From: Streptomyces diastatochromogenes
GTDB lineage: Bacteria; Actinomycetota; Actinomycetes; Streptomycetales; Streptomycetaceae
Length of the DNA: 64,000 nt
Reading direction: 5' to 3'
Assembly: GCF_002242805.1 (NCBI RefSeq)
Contig: NZ_MCGQ01000013.1
Location: 440,540 to 504,539 of the forward strand
The position numbers were made by a program, and so were the translations under genes. The notes beneath the pieces are model-generated. The model saw only the letters and a program-made list of their open reading frames with translations. It was not told the origin of the DNA and did not search any database. Positions 25,301 to 33,343 of this stretch are shown here, piece after piece (position 1 is the first letter of the stretch; each line of letters begins with the position of its first letter).

Positions 25301-25646
25301 AGGAGAAGGGCTCGCCGTGGGAGGCGACGGCGAGGATCTCGCTCCGGCCCTGCTCGTCGGGCGGTGTCCAGCCGCAGACCTGGGTGTCGATGCTGCCCCA
25401 GTACGTCAGCTGCCGCGCGGGTCCGCCCTCGGTGCCGACGAGGTGGATCTCGGGCATGAGGCTGCGCCAGGTCGTGTACGCGATCTGGCGGCCGTCGGGC
25501 GAGAAGCGGGGAGGGCCGGCCTTGGTGCGGTCCACGGTGAGCCGCCAGGCGCGGTCCGGGGAGTCGAGGGGGGCCAGCCACAGGTCGTCCTCGGCCACGA
25601 AGCACAGCAGGTCGCCGTTGAGGTGGGGGAAGCGCAGATAGCTCAC
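22341..25646 (-). CDS. Tricorn protease homologue (S41 family)
   Basis: Large cytosolic peptidase, 1101 aa, GTG at 25646. It processes oligopeptides downstream of the proteasome in the family. N-terminal six-bladed propeller (RFPHLNGDLLCFVAEDDLWL, PRFSPDGRQIAYTTWRSL) and a second seven-bladed-type propeller (about 300-660). A PDZ domain and the S41 catalytic core follow. The tricorn signature Ser754-His755 (ELGTSHAYV) and nucleophile Ser979-Asp980 (DEATSSDGDM) match the Thermoplasma tricorn Ser745-His746 and Ser965-Asp966 positions, so the enzyme is probably active. Monocistronic, divergent from tetR. Confidence 0.95.
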   Translation of the reverse strand: MSYLRFPHLNGDLLCFVAEDDLWLAPLDSPDRAWRLTVDRTKAGPPRFSPDGRQIAYTTWRSLMPEIHLVGTEGGPARQLTYWGSIDTQVCGWTPPDEQGRSEILAVASHGEPFSYYTWAYKVSPDGDPGRKLPWGPVSDIQVADIDDVHMTLLLTGTPPHEPASWKRYRGGAMGRLWLHGKRLLEGIGGHLASPMFVGGRIAFLSDHEGVGNLYSCAHDGSDLRRHTDHDAFYARNAAGDGTRVVYQCAGDLWLVDDLAANSVPRRLDIRLSGPRAGRRRYQVPAAQHVDGISVDETGRAGAVVVRGSLYWLTHRDGPARTITDTPGVRVRLPEMLGSTGQVAYVTDAEGEDAIELAQLPRATGDRAPRRLASGRLGRVLEMVSDPLGERLAIASHDGRLLLIDVADVVEGAEGAGEEAGEGTADPNGQVTELIRSINGPVRDLAFSPDGSWLAWSQPGIGRSLRQIKLARIKDRLIVDVTNGRFEDENPVFTRDGRYLAFLSWRGFDPVYDVHTGDLSFPLGCRPYLVPLSSATPSPFALNPEGRPAAGGLDPVEDEESGEGGTVTVEVEGLENRVTPFPVIASKYSALYPVAGGGLVWLRWPISGALGETFVNPADISGRPTLEYFNITKAKKSELVDHLDWFAVSGDGTRLVVVDEGDLRAVPSTESGDSDTTVWIDLRRILHQVDPAAEWRQSYEEAGRLIRAYFWDPGMCGIDWNAVLDQYRPLVERVASPDEFADLLREVLGELGTSHAYVTAARRNEGPAHYQRRQGLLGANFVRRNGGWTVKRILPGDSSDSKARSPLAGTGIHEGAVLTHVDGRPVDPVAGPYPLLAGSGGTTVELTFAPAEGESGAARRVAVVPLVDERPLRYQDWVTKRREVVRELSGGKCGYLHIPDMGGSGWAQFNRDLRMEVSRPALIVDVRGNAGGHISELVIEKLTRTILGWDLTRDAQPVSYTSNAPRGPVVALADEATSSDGDMITAAFKLLKLGPVVGQRTWGGVVGMTGRHRLGDGTVITVPMNAAWFDAYGWSVENHGVAPDLEIQRTPLDWAEGRHAQLDDAVQLAVELLDTNPAAIPPDYSDVPDRSRPKLPPRQKP

Positions 25647-25718
25647 CTCACCATGCTTTTCCGGTCGAGGAGGCCCAGCAACTTATGGAAAACCGACAGG
25701 CGTGAGGCAACACACGTA

Positions 25719-25733
25719 CGAAACGGTTTCGTT
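25719..25733. promoter_or_regulatory. TetR-type operator, copy 1 (ACGAAAC-G-GTTTCGT)
   Basis: Perfect 7+1+7 inverted repeat, 81 nt before the tetR ATG and 73 nt from the tricorn start codon. Confidence 0.65.
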
Positions 25734-25763
25734 TCGCTTGTGGCTGCGGTACATTCGTCACGT

Positions 25764-25778
25764 ACGAAACAGTGTCGT
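25764..25778. promoter_or_regulatory. TetR-type operator, copy 2 (ACGAAAC-A-GTGTCGT)
   Basis: Same 7+1+7 dyad with one mismatch. Its centre is 45 nt from copy 1, and it lies 36 nt before the tetR ATG, where it would cover the promoter. Confidence 0.62.
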
Positions 25779-25813
25779 TCGGAGCGGGCAACCGCGTCGG
25801 GAAGGTGAGAGAC

Positions 25814-26419
25814 ATGACTGAGGTCGCCACCGCGCGTCGCAGTCGGATCACGCCCGAACGTGAGGCCGAGTTGTACGAGGCCGTGCTCGAACTGCTCCGC
25901 GAAGTCGGCTACGACGCCCTCACCATGGACGCCGTGGCCGCCCGCACCCGCTCCAGCAAGGCCACGCTCTACCGCCAGTGGGGCGGCAAGGCCGAACTGG
26001 TCGCGAAGGCGGTGCGGCACAGCAAGCCGGGCGCCATGGGCCTCGGCGAGATCGACACCGGGTCGCTCAAGGGCGACCTGCACGCCCTCACCCTGCGTTC
26101 GGACGACTGCGAGATGGAGCAGAACTCCGCCCTGATGCGGGGTCTGGCCATGGCGATGCACGGCAACGCGGATCTCCTGAAGGCGTTCCGTGACCATCTC
26201 ATCGAGCCGGAGATGGCGGAGTTCCGTCGTGTGCTGCAGCGGGCGATCGACCGGGGCGAGGTCCGCGCGGACAACCCGGCGATCGACTACGTGATGCACA
26301 TGATGATCGGCGCGTTCGCCGCTCGCACCCTGATCGACGAGCAGCCGCCGACGCAGACCTTCCTCATTTCGTACATCGACGCCGTGGTCCTCCCCGCCCT
26401 CGGCGTCACCACCAGCTGA
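25814..26419 (+). CDS. TetR family transcriptional regulator
   Basis: 201 aa, ATG at 25814 with GGTGAG upstream. N-terminal HTH EAVLELLREVGYDALTMDAV, then AARTRSSKATLYRQWGGKAE, the second part being the recognition helix and the YRxW/F-K signature. The C-terminal ligand domain (TetR_C type, LMRGLAMAMHGNADLLKAF) ends ISYIDAVVLPALG. Two ACGAAAC dyads upstream fit autoregulation. The MMPL exporter begins 103 nt downstream on the same strand and is the obvious target. Confidence 0.93.
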   Translation: MTEVATARRSRITPEREAELYEAVLELLREVGYDALTMDAVAARTRSSKATLYRQWGGKAELVAKAVRHSKPGAMGLGEIDTGSLKGDLHALTLRSDDCEMEQNSALMRGLAMAMHGNADLLKAFRDHLIEPEMAEFRRVLQRAIDRGEVRADNPAIDYVMHMMIGAFAARTLIDEQPPTQTFLISYIDAVVLPALGVTTS

Positions 26420-26522
26420 ACCCTCTCCCCAGCAAGCCCACCAACTGACGTCACCGCTCACGTCGTCGGGCTGATCACCCCTGCCCAGATGAACCCCACG
26501 ACCTGACCGGGAGTACGCCCTC

Positions 26523-28751
26523 GTGGCCACGTTCCTCTACAAACTCGGCCGGCTCGCCTTCCGGCGACGGCACTTCGTCGCGCTCATATGGGTCGCGCTG
26601 CTCACCCTCGCCGGGGTGGGCGCGGCCTCCGCGCCGGCCGCCGGCAACTCCTCCTTCTCCATCCCGGGCACCGAGGCCCAGAAGGCCTTCGACCTGCTGG
26701 AACAGCGCTTCCCCGGCATGAGCGCCGACGGCGCGACCGCACGGGTCGTCTTCAAGGCGCCGGACGGCGAGAAGATGACGGACGCGGACAACAAGGCGAC
26801 CGTCAAGAAGACGGTCAAGGAGCTGCGGAGCGGCTCCGAGGTCGTCTCCGTCGCCGATCCCTACACCGGGCACGCCGTCAGCAAGAACGGCACGATCGCC
26901 TACGCCTCGGTGAAGTACAAGGTCTCCGGCATGGAGCTGGAGGACTCCTCCCGCGACGCGCTGAAGGAGGCCGCGCAGGACGCGCGGGACGCCGGGCTCA
27001 CGGTCGAGGTCGGTGGTGACGCGCTGCAGGCGACGCCCGAGACCGGCAACAGTGAGGTCATCGGCATCGCGGTCGCCGCGGTGGTCCTCGTCATCACCTT
27101 CGGCTCGCTGCTCGCGGCCGGATTCCCGCTGCTGACCGCGATCATCGGTGTCGGCATCGGTGTCTCCACGATCACCGCGCTCGCGAAGGCCCTCGACCTG
27201 GGCACCACCACCTCCACCCTGGCCTCGATGATCGGCCTCGCCGTCGGCATCGACTACGCCCTCTTCATCGTCTCCCGCTACCGTGCCGAACTGGCCGAGG
27301 GCCGCGAGCGCGAGGAAGCGGCCGGACGGGCCGTCGGCACGGCCGGCTCGGCGGTGGTCTTCGCGGGCCTGACCGTCGTCATCGCCCTGGTCGGCCTGTC
27401 CGTGGTCGACATCCCGATGCTGACCAAGATGGGCGTCGCGGCCGCGGGTACGGTCGCCATCGCGGTCCTCATCGCCCTCACCCTGATCCCGGCGCTGCTC
27501 GGCTACGCGGGCCGCAGGATCAAGCCGGCCGGCGAGAAGAGCAAGCTGCTCGGCGGCGGCCGCAAGCCGAAGAACCCCAAGAAGGCCGGCCGTCCCAACA
27601 TGGGCACCCGCTGGGCGAGCTTCGTCGTACGGCGCCCGGTCGCCGTCCTCCTCCTCGGTGTGATCGGCCTCGGCGCGGCAGCCGTCCCGGCCGCCTCCCT
27701 CGAACTGGGCCTGCCGGACGACGGCTCCCAGCCGGTCTCCACCACCCAGCGCCGCGCCTACGACCTCCTGTCCGAGGGCTTCGGACCGGGCTTCAACGGC
27801 CCGCTGATGGTCGTGGTCGACGCCAAGGACAGCGCGCACCCCAAGGCGGCCTTCACCAAGGTCGGCGACGAGATCAAGGGGCTGAAGGACGTCGTCACGG
27901 TCACTCCGGCCATGCCCAACAAGGCCGGCGACACCGCGACGATCACCGTCATCCCGAACTCCAAGCCGTCCTCGACCACCACCGAGGACCTGGTCCACGC
28001 CATCCGCGACAAGGGCGCGGGCATCACCTCCGCGACCGACGCGAAGGTGCTGGTCACCGGCTCGACGGCGATGAACATCGACTTCTCGCAGAAGCTGAAC
28101 GACGCCCTCCTGCCGTACCTCGCCCTGGTCGTCGGCCTGGCCTTCCTCCTCCTGATCGTGGTCTTCCGCTCGATCCTCGTCCCGTTGAAGGCGGCCCTCG
28201 GCTTCCTGCTCAGTGTGCTGGCGGCCCTCGGCGCCGTGGTCGCGGTCTTCCAGTGGGGCTGGCTGTCCAGCCTGTTCAACGTCGAGCAGACCGGCCCGAT
28301 CATGTCGATGATGCCGATCTTCATGGTCGGCGTGGTCTTCGGTCTCGCCATGGACTACGAGGTGTTCCTCGTGACCCGCATGCGGGAGGCGTACGTCCAC
28401 GGGGAGAAGCCCACCCAGGCCGTCGTGACCGGCTTCAAGTACAGCGCACGCGTCGTCACGGCCGCCGCGATCATCATGATCGCTGTCTTCTCCGGCTTCA
28501 TCGGCTCCAGCGAGTCGATGATCAAGATGATCGGCTTCGGCCTCGCCATCGCCGTCTTCTTCGACGCGTTCATCGTCCGCATGACCATCGTCCCGGCGGT
28601 GCTCGCGCTGCTCGGCAAGAAGGCCTGGTGGCTGCCCAGGTGGCTGGACCGCGCCCTGCCCAACGTCGACGTCGAGGGCGAGGGCCTGCGCACGGCCGAG
28701 GAGCGCAGGGACGCCGACCCCGACGGGGAACGGGAGCTGGTACGCGTCTGA
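26523..28751 (+). CDS. MMPL/RND family transporter
   Basis: 742-aa inner-membrane exporter. N-terminal FLYKLGRLAFRRRHFVALIW is followed by TM1, a large outside domain, five helices, a cytoplasmic linker (KKPKNPKKAGRPNMG, about 345), a second outside domain and six more helices. The two RND signatures GLAVGIDYALFIVSRYRAEL and FGLAMDYEVFLVTRMREAYV contain the Asp-Tyr pairs of the proton relay. MMPL proteins export lipids, polyketides or antibiotics. Probably induced when a ligand releases the upstream TetR regulator. Confidence 0.94.
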   Translation: MATFLYKLGRLAFRRRHFVALIWVALLTLAGVGAASAPAAGNSSFSIPGTEAQKAFDLLEQRFPGMSADGATARVVFKAPDGEKMTDADNKATVKKTVKELRSGSEVVSVADPYTGHAVSKNGTIAYASVKYKVSGMELEDSSRDALKEAAQDARDAGLTVEVGGDALQATPETGNSEVIGIAVAAVVLVITFGSLLAAGFPLLTAIIGVGIGVSTITALAKALDLGTTTSTLASMIGLAVGIDYALFIVSRYRAELAEGREREEAAGRAVGTAGSAVVFAGLTVVIALVGLSVVDIPMLTKMGVAAAGTVAIAVLIALTLIPALLGYAGRRIKPAGEKSKLLGGGRKPKNPKKAGRPNMGTRWASFVVRRPVAVLLLGVIGLGAAAVPAASLELGLPDDGSQPVSTTQRRAYDLLSEGFGPGFNGPLMVVVDAKDSAHPKAAFTKVGDEIKGLKDVVTVTPAMPNKAGDTATITVIPNSKPSSTTTEDLVHAIRDKGAGITSATDAKVLVTGSTAMNIDFSQKLNDALLPYLALVVGLAFLLLIVVFRSILVPLKAALGFLLSVLAALGAVVAVFQWGWLSSLFNVEQTGPIMSMMPIFMVGVVFGLAMDYEVFLVTRMREAYVHGEKPTQAVVTGFKYSARVVTAAAIIMIAVFSGFIGSSESMIKMIGFGLAIAVFFDAFIVRMTIVPAVLALLGKKAWWLPRWLDRALPNVDVEGEGLRTAEERRDADPDGERELVRV

Positions 28752-28914
28752 CGTACCGCCGCTGAAAGACCGCCGGTGAGGGTCCGTGGGGACGGGGCGC
28801 CCTCACCGGCTTCTTTCGTGGCCGAGGCCGGGCAGGACGGGTTGAGTACCTGGGGGCAGGGGCTGAGTATCCGCGCCCATGCCGCACCGGCGGCCCTCCG
28901 CGCAGGATCGTCCC

Positions 28915-29289
28915 GTGAACCCCGAGACGTATACGACCCTGTACGGCCCCGCGCGGCCGACTCCGCGAAAGAGCCGAGGCGAGACCGCGGTGGGCCTGCT
29001 GGCCGCCCTGCTCTGGATCCTCACCCTGGCCTCGCTGGGCTGGCTGACGTTCCTGGTGGGCATGGTGACGCTGTGGGGCCTGGCGGACGGCATGTCCTGG
29101 GCGGAGGTCCGGGGCTTCGTGCTGCCGTACGCCCTGACCGTCGCCGGCGCCGCCGCGGCCCTGACCGCGCTGGCCTTCACCCCCGGCGTCCGCCGCCTCA
29201 CCCCGCTCACCCGCCTCCTTCTGACGGGCGCCCTCGCCTGCCCGGTACCGGCCGGCCTCGCGGTGTGGACGTGGGTCCAGGTCGGCTGA
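28915..29289 (+). CDS. Small integral membrane protein, function unknown
   Basis: 124 aa from a GTG at 28915 (an in-frame ATG at 28879 would add 12 basic residues). Three hydrophobic segments: VGLLAALLWILTLASLGWLT and on, VLPYALTVAGAAAALTALAF, and LLLTGALACPVPAGLAVWTW. A short Arg/Lys-rich N-terminus follows TYTTLYGPARPTPRKSRGE. No family recognised. Stands between the exporter and a YbaK-type gene on the same strand. Confidence 0.75.
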   Translation: MNPETYTTLYGPARPTPRKSRGETAVGLLAALLWILTLASLGWLTFLVGMVTLWGLADGMSWAEVRGFVLPYALTVAGAAAALTALAFTPGVRRLTPLTRLLLTGALACPVPAGLAVWTWVQVG

Positions 29290-29342
29290 AGCTCGCTCCG
29301 GTCGCTCGGACAACTCGGTCGCGTGCGCCGTACACCCACCGC

Positions 29343-29348
29343 TACCGT
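29343..29348 (+). promoter_or_regulatory. -10 element TACCGT (leaderless ybaK-type gene)
   Basis: TACCGT, 7 nt, then ATG at 29356. Confidence 0.48.
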
Positions 29349-29355
29349 GCCCCGC

Positions 29356-29871
29356 ATGACGACGACAGCCGCCACTGACGCCGAAGAGTCCGGAGCACAC
29401 CCCCGTTTCGCCGAAGCCCTTCGCGCGCTCGGTCTGGAGGAGTTGCTCGCCCGTACCCGGCGCTTCCCGGAAGCCACCCGTACCGCCGCCGAGGCCGCCG
29501 CCGCGATCGGGTGTGAGCTGAGCGAGATCTGCAAGTCGCTGGTCTTCGCCGCCGACGGGGTGCCGGTGCTGGTGCTGATGGACGGGGCCTCGCGGGTGGA
29601 CGTGGAGAGGGTGCGGGGGGTGCTGGGGGCCGGGAAGGTCACGCGGGCCGACGCCGGCGTCGTGCGCGAGACGACCGGGTACGCCATCGGTGGTGTGCCG
29701 CCCTTCGGGCACCGTACCCGCACCCGTGTTCTCGCCGACCGCTCGCTGCTCGCGCACGACGTGGTGTGGGCGGCGGCCGGGACGCCGCACACGGTCTTCC
29801 CCGTCGAGCCGAAGGAACTGGTCGCCCACGCCGGTGCCGACCTGGTGGACGTCCGCGAGCAGACCGCGTGA
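29356..29871 (+). CDS. YbaK/ProX-type aminoacyl-tRNA deacylase
   Basis: 171 aa from the ATG at 29356. The single YbaK/aaRS-associated editing domain includes FPEATRTAAEAAAAIGCELS, EICKSLVFAADGVPVLVLMD (with the conserved Lys) and GYAIGGVPPFGHRTRTRVLA (the GGxxPxG substrate loop), then EPKELVAHAGADLVDV. These free-standing domains hydrolyse mischarged tRNA such as Ala- or Cys-tRNA(Pro). The TGA overlaps the next GTG (GTGA), coupling it to the EamA transporter. Confidence 0.92.
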   Translation: MTTTAATDAEESGAHPRFAEALRALGLEELLARTRRFPEATRTAAEAAAAIGCELSEICKSLVFAADGVPVLVLMDGASRVDVERVRGVLGAGKVTRADAGVVRETTGYAIGGVPPFGHRTRTRVLADRSLLAHDVVWAAAGTPHTVFPVEPKELVAHAGADLVDVREQTA

Positions 29872-30716
29872 CGCCGCTGGTCACCGCGGCGGTGCTGTTC
29901 GCCGCGGTCACGCACGCCAGCTGGAACGCCATCGCGCACCGGATCACCGACAAGCTGGTCGGGTTCACGCTGATCCTGGCGGGCGGTGTGCTCATCGGGC
30001 TGCTGCTGGCGCCGTTCGCGGCGTTCCCGGCGGCGGGGGCGTGGCCGTATCTGCTCGTCTCGGCGGTCATCCACCTCGTGTACGTCGTGCTGCTGATGAC
30101 GTCGTTCCGGCTGGGTGACTTCGGGCAGGCCTACCCGATCGCGCGGGGCAGCGCGCCGCTGGTGGTCACCGTGTTCGCGGCGGTGTTCGCGCACGAGGTG
30201 CCCAACGGCTGGGCGGCCGCCGGTATCGCCCTGTCGTGCGCCGGCCTGACCGGCGTGGCGCTGTGGGGGCTGCGTGGGCGCCGGCCCCCGTGGGCGGCGA
30301 TCGGGGCCGCGCTGGCGACGGGGCTGTCCATCGCCTCGTACACGGTCGTCGACGGGCTCGGCGTGCGCGCCTCCGGCTCCCCGCTCGGGTACACCGCCTG
30401 GCTGATGATCGCGCAGGGCGTGGCCATCCCCGCGTACGCCGTCTGCTGCCGCTGGCGGCGCGAAACGGTGGCCGTGCTGCGCCCCTTCGCCGCCCTCGGC
30501 CTCCTGGGATCCGCGCTCTCCGTCTCCGCCTACGGCCTGGTCCTGTGGGCCCAGACCCGCGCCGACCTCGCCCCCATCGCCGCCCTGCGCGAGTCCTCGA
30601 TCATCGTGGGCGCGGCCATCGGGGCCCTGTTCTTCAAGGAGCGCTTCGGCGCGCCCCGGATCGCGGCGGCGGGCCTGCTGGTCGTCGGGATCGGGTTGAT
30701 GCTGCACGCGGGGTAG
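29868..30716 (+). CDS. EamA/DMT family transporter
   Basis: 282 aa, GTG at 29868 coupled to the deacylase. About ten membrane helices in two EamA repeats. TPLVTAAVLFAAVTHASWNA opens the first, SFRLGDFGQAYPIARGSAPL lies in its core, and RESSIIVGAAIGALFFKERF is the second-repeat signature. Drug/metabolite-transporter fold, direction and substrate unknown. Convergent with the first CIS-associated gene; the 151-nt gap (30717-30867) is comparatively AT-rich and holds no clear hairpin. Confidence 0.9.
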   Translation: MTPLVTAAVLFAAVTHASWNAIAHRITDKLVGFTLILAGGVLIGLLLAPFAAFPAAGAWPYLLVSAVIHLVYVVLLMTSFRLGDFGQAYPIARGSAPLVVTVFAAVFAHEVPNGWAAAGIALSCAGLTGVALWGLRGRRPPWAAIGAALATGLSIASYTVVDGLGVRASGSPLGYTAWLMIAQGVAIPAYAVCCRWRRETVAVLRPFAALGLLGSALSVSAYGLVLWAQTRADLAPIAALRESSIIVGAAIGALFFKERFGAPRIAAAGLLVVGIGLMLHAG

Positions 30717-30867
30717 CGCGCGCCCCGGCATACGGCAGTGACCTGTTCCTTCCGGTAAGGGTGTGGTTTTTGGTCCCGGATTGCCGATTTCCGGCCGGAA
30801 CAAAATCTAACGCTTTACATAAGCCGTCAGTAACGATCGACAATGTCCCGGAATCGGAAGGCCCGGT

Positions 30868-32223
30868 TCATTCCCTGGTTCGGCTGAGCACTCCGCTGAC
30901 GTTCAGGACCTCGTGGCACCCCTGCGCCTGACGGCCCGTGGCCGGTGTGCCCGGCTTCGCGCACGTCACGTCGATGGTCACGGTGTCGTTCGCGGGGATC
31001 TTGATGGGGGTCACCCAGTGATAGTCCTGGTTCCGGAAGGTCTCCAGCGCGATCGTGGTGATCTTGCGCTCGCCGAACGTGATCGTCAGCACCCCTTCGT
31101 CGCCCTGGAAGTTGGCGACGACGATGTCCGTGACCCCGAAGACGCTTTTCTCGGGCACCTTGTAGGTACCGGTCCTGGTCTGTCCGGCGGACGTCTTCAG
31201 GTCGATGGTCGCCGAGCTCTGCTGGCCGTCGCCACCGGAGGTGCCGTTGCCGCCCGAGGTGCCGTCGTCCCCCGAGGTGCCGGCACCGCCGGATCCGGAC
31301 GGTGCCCCCGACGCCTGGCCACCGGGCTTGCCGCCCGAACCGGTGCCCGGAGAACTCCCGTCGCCCTGGCCCCCGGGGGGCGTGGGCCGCGGCTGGACCG
31401 CTTCGTTGGCCGCTTGCTTGGCGGCGCTGCGCACCGCCGGACGGACCAGCGCGAACCAGGCGAGCAACAGCGCGAGCAGCGCGGCGAGCAGCGCGAGCAG
31501 CCACTTCGGGAAGACGGGAATCTGGACGAACTCCGCGTCCAGCGGCGCCCGTACGGCGGGCTCGTCCTGCCTGGTGTCCGTCGCCTCCGCCTGGTCCCCG
31601 GTTTCGGCGGTGTCCACGGTGAACGGCCACACCACGGGATTGCCGAACCACACCGGCTTGGCCGTGCGGACCCGCAGTACGACCTCCGTCGACTCGCCGG
31701 GCTCGAGCTTCGGCTCCGCGGGGGTGAAGGCGAACCCCAGCTCCTCGCCGGCCTGGCCCGGAGTGAAGCGCACCTGCACCGGGGTGTTGCCCTGGTTGCG
31801 TACGGCCAGCCGGTAGCGGCCGCGCAGCCAGCCGCGCCGACGGCGCGGGGCCAGCTCGGTCTGGAGCTCGTGGAACTCCTCGATGTGCACGGTGGTTTCG
31901 AGGACCCGCACCGACTCGGGGTGCTCGGCCGGCAGGACCCGTACGCCGAGCGGCTTGTCACCGGCCCGGATCTCCGGGGAGCGCGGCGGCGTCAGACGGA
32001 TCGTCACCGTCTCGGAGGTGCCGGGATACAGCGAGACGCGCGCGGGCTCCACCGTGGTCCAGGGAGCACAGTCCCCGACCACCTCCAGGCTGTACGCCTC
32101 GACGATGTCGCTGTCGTTGCGCACGGTCAGGGTGGTGGTGGCGATGTCACCCGGCATCACCGTCACGGCCGGGATGTCGAGGCCGGGCGCACCGGGTCCG
32201 GAAGGGGCTGCGGAAGGCGTCAC
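30868..32223 (-). CDS. CIS-locus bitopic membrane protein with Ig-like N-terminal domains
   Basis: 451 aa from the GTG at 32223, chosen because TACCGT lies 6 nt before it. No signal peptide. Two beta-sandwich (CARDB/NPCBM-like) regions: DIPAVTVMPGDIATTTLTVR (about 16-105) and YRLAVRNQGNTPVQVRFTPG (about 137-205). One membrane helix WLLALLAALLALLLAWFALV (241-260), a Gly/Ser/Pro linker (about 285-340) and a C-terminal beta-rich domain follow. A basic RRRRGWLRGR stretch favours the N-terminus inside. Streptomyces homologues are loosely annotated as hydrolytic proteins; I see no catalytic motif. Divergent from the LuxR-type gene. Confidence 0.8.
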   Translation of the reverse strand: MTPSAAPSGPGAPGLDIPAVTVMPGDIATTTLTVRNDSDIVEAYSLEVVGDCAPWTTVEPARVSLYPGTSETVTIRLTPPRSPEIRAGDKPLGVRVLPAEHPESVRVLETTVHIEEFHELQTELAPRRRRGWLRGRYRLAVRNQGNTPVQVRFTPGQAGEELGFAFTPAEPKLEPGESTEVVLRVRTAKPVWFGNPVVWPFTVDTAETGDQAEATDTRQDEPAVRAPLDAEFVQIPVFPKWLLALLAALLALLLAWFALVRPAVRSAAKQAANEAVQPRPTPPGGQGDGSSPGTGSGGKPGGQASGAPSGSGGAGTSGDDGTSGGNGTSGGDGQQSSATIDLKTSAGQTRTGTYKVPEKSVFGVTDIVVANFQGDEGVLTITFGERKITTIALETFRNQDYHWVTPIKIPANDTVTIDVTCAKPGTPATGRQAQGCHEVLNVSGVLSRTRE

Positions 32224-32455
32224 GCCAGCACGGTAGGAGAGCGCCCCTGAGCGTAGCGAGGAACGCGAGGGCAACACCCGGGCAGTCACGGTGCCCGGTA
32301 AGTCAAATCGAACGTCTTTGTGACAGCGGGTCGTTGATGTGGCGCGCCGCCTCCCGGGCGTCGCCCTCCCGTGGTCGCCTCGAGTGCACCTCTTACCCCC
32401 CACGAACTCACGAAACAGGTACGTCATGTTACGAGTTGAGGAGAACGGCTCCGTT
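32224..32455. promoter_or_regulatory. Divergent promoter region, left edge of CIS locus
   Basis: 232 nt without a gene between the bitopic protein and the LuxR-type regulator. Besides the minus-strand TACCGT it holds a CACGAA direct repeat (32401-32406 and 32409-32414) close to the regulator start, a possible binding site. Confidence 0.45.
32230..32235 (-). promoter_or_regulatory. -10 element TACCGT (leaderless CIS-locus gene)
   Basis: Minus-strand TACCGT, 6 nt, then GTG at 32223. Confidence 0.45.
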
Positions 32456-33148
32456 ATGTCCGACGCCTTGTCACATGCGCCCGCTCAGATCGGCTCGACC
32501 CACCGGACCCCCCGCTCCGCTCGCCCGAACCGGGTGACCGTGGCCGTCTACGCCGCCGATCCCGTCCTGCGTATCGGCGTCGTCCAACAGTTGCGTCAGC
32601 GCCCCGAGGTCGACCTGGTGGACGAGGCCGACGCGGACCGGGCCCAGGTGTCGCTGGTGGTCGTGGACAGCGTCGACGACGATGTCGCCGCCCTGCTCAA
32701 CCGGCTGCGGCACAACAACGCCACTCACACGGGCCTCGTGGTCGGCACCCTCGGGGCCGGCGGGCTGCAACGCGTCATCGAGTGCGGCGTGGCGGCGGTG
32801 CTGCGCCGCGCCGAGGCCGATCAGGACCAGCTCCTCCACCTGGTCCAGGCGATAGCCAACGGCGAGGGAGTGCTGCCCGGCGACCTGCTCGGCAAGCTGC
32901 TCACCCACGTCGGCAGCATCCAGCGCTCGGCGCTCGACCCGGGGAGCCTGTCGCTGTCCACCCTGACGACGCGCGAGGCGGACATGCTGCGCCTGGTGTC
33001 GGAGGGCCTGGACACCGCGGAGATAGCCCGCAAGACCGCGTACTCCGAACGGACCGTCAAGAACGTCCTGCACGAGATCATCACCCGGCTGCAGCTGCGC
33101 AACCGGGCCCATGCGGTCGGCTACGCGCTGCGCAACGGACTGATCTGA
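32456..33148 (+). CDS. LuxR-type response-regulator-like transcription factor
   Basis: 230 aa from the ATG at 32456 (GAGGAG upstream); an in-frame ATG at 32426 is possible. N-terminal receiver-like fold VTVAVYAADPVLRIGVVQQL, with SLVVVDSVDDDVAALLNRLR. The usual acidic pair after beta-1 is AADP and the conserved Lys is replaced (GVAAVLRRAEAD), so phosphorylation is doubtful. C-terminal LuxR HTH: LTTREADMLRLVSEGLDTAE and IARKTAYSERTVKNVLHEII. Its position at the head of the CIS locus makes it a likely cluster regulator (inference). Confidence 0.9.
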   Translation: MSDALSHAPAQIGSTHRTPRSARPNRVTVAVYAADPVLRIGVVQQLRQRPEVDLVDEADADRAQVSLVVVDSVDDDVAALLNRLRHNNATHTGLVVGTLGAGGLQRVIECGVAAVLRRAEADQDQLLHLVQAIANGEGVLPGDLLGKLLTHVGSIQRSALDPGSLSLSTLTTREADMLRLVSEGLDTAEIARKTAYSERTVKNVLHEIITRLQLRNRAHAVGYALRNGLI

Positions 33149-33343
33149 CGGACGGGGCCGTGGGCCCGGGCCGAGGGCCGGGCGGACAGCCGCCCCGGCA
33201 GCGGCGGGGAACCCGGCACTGCCCGAAAGCGCACCGCACGCTTCCCCCGGGTACGGCCCCGCCGCCCTGCCGTGCCGCGCGCGGCCGGTACAGGGTGGCC
33301 GGGGCACATCCGGATGCCGCACCAGACTGTGAAGGGGACCGTG

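Noticed and set aside
22293..25808. 1171-codon plus-strand frame opposite the tricorn gene
   Set aside because: Shadow of a full-length tricorn protease with both propellers and catalytic residues on the minus strand.
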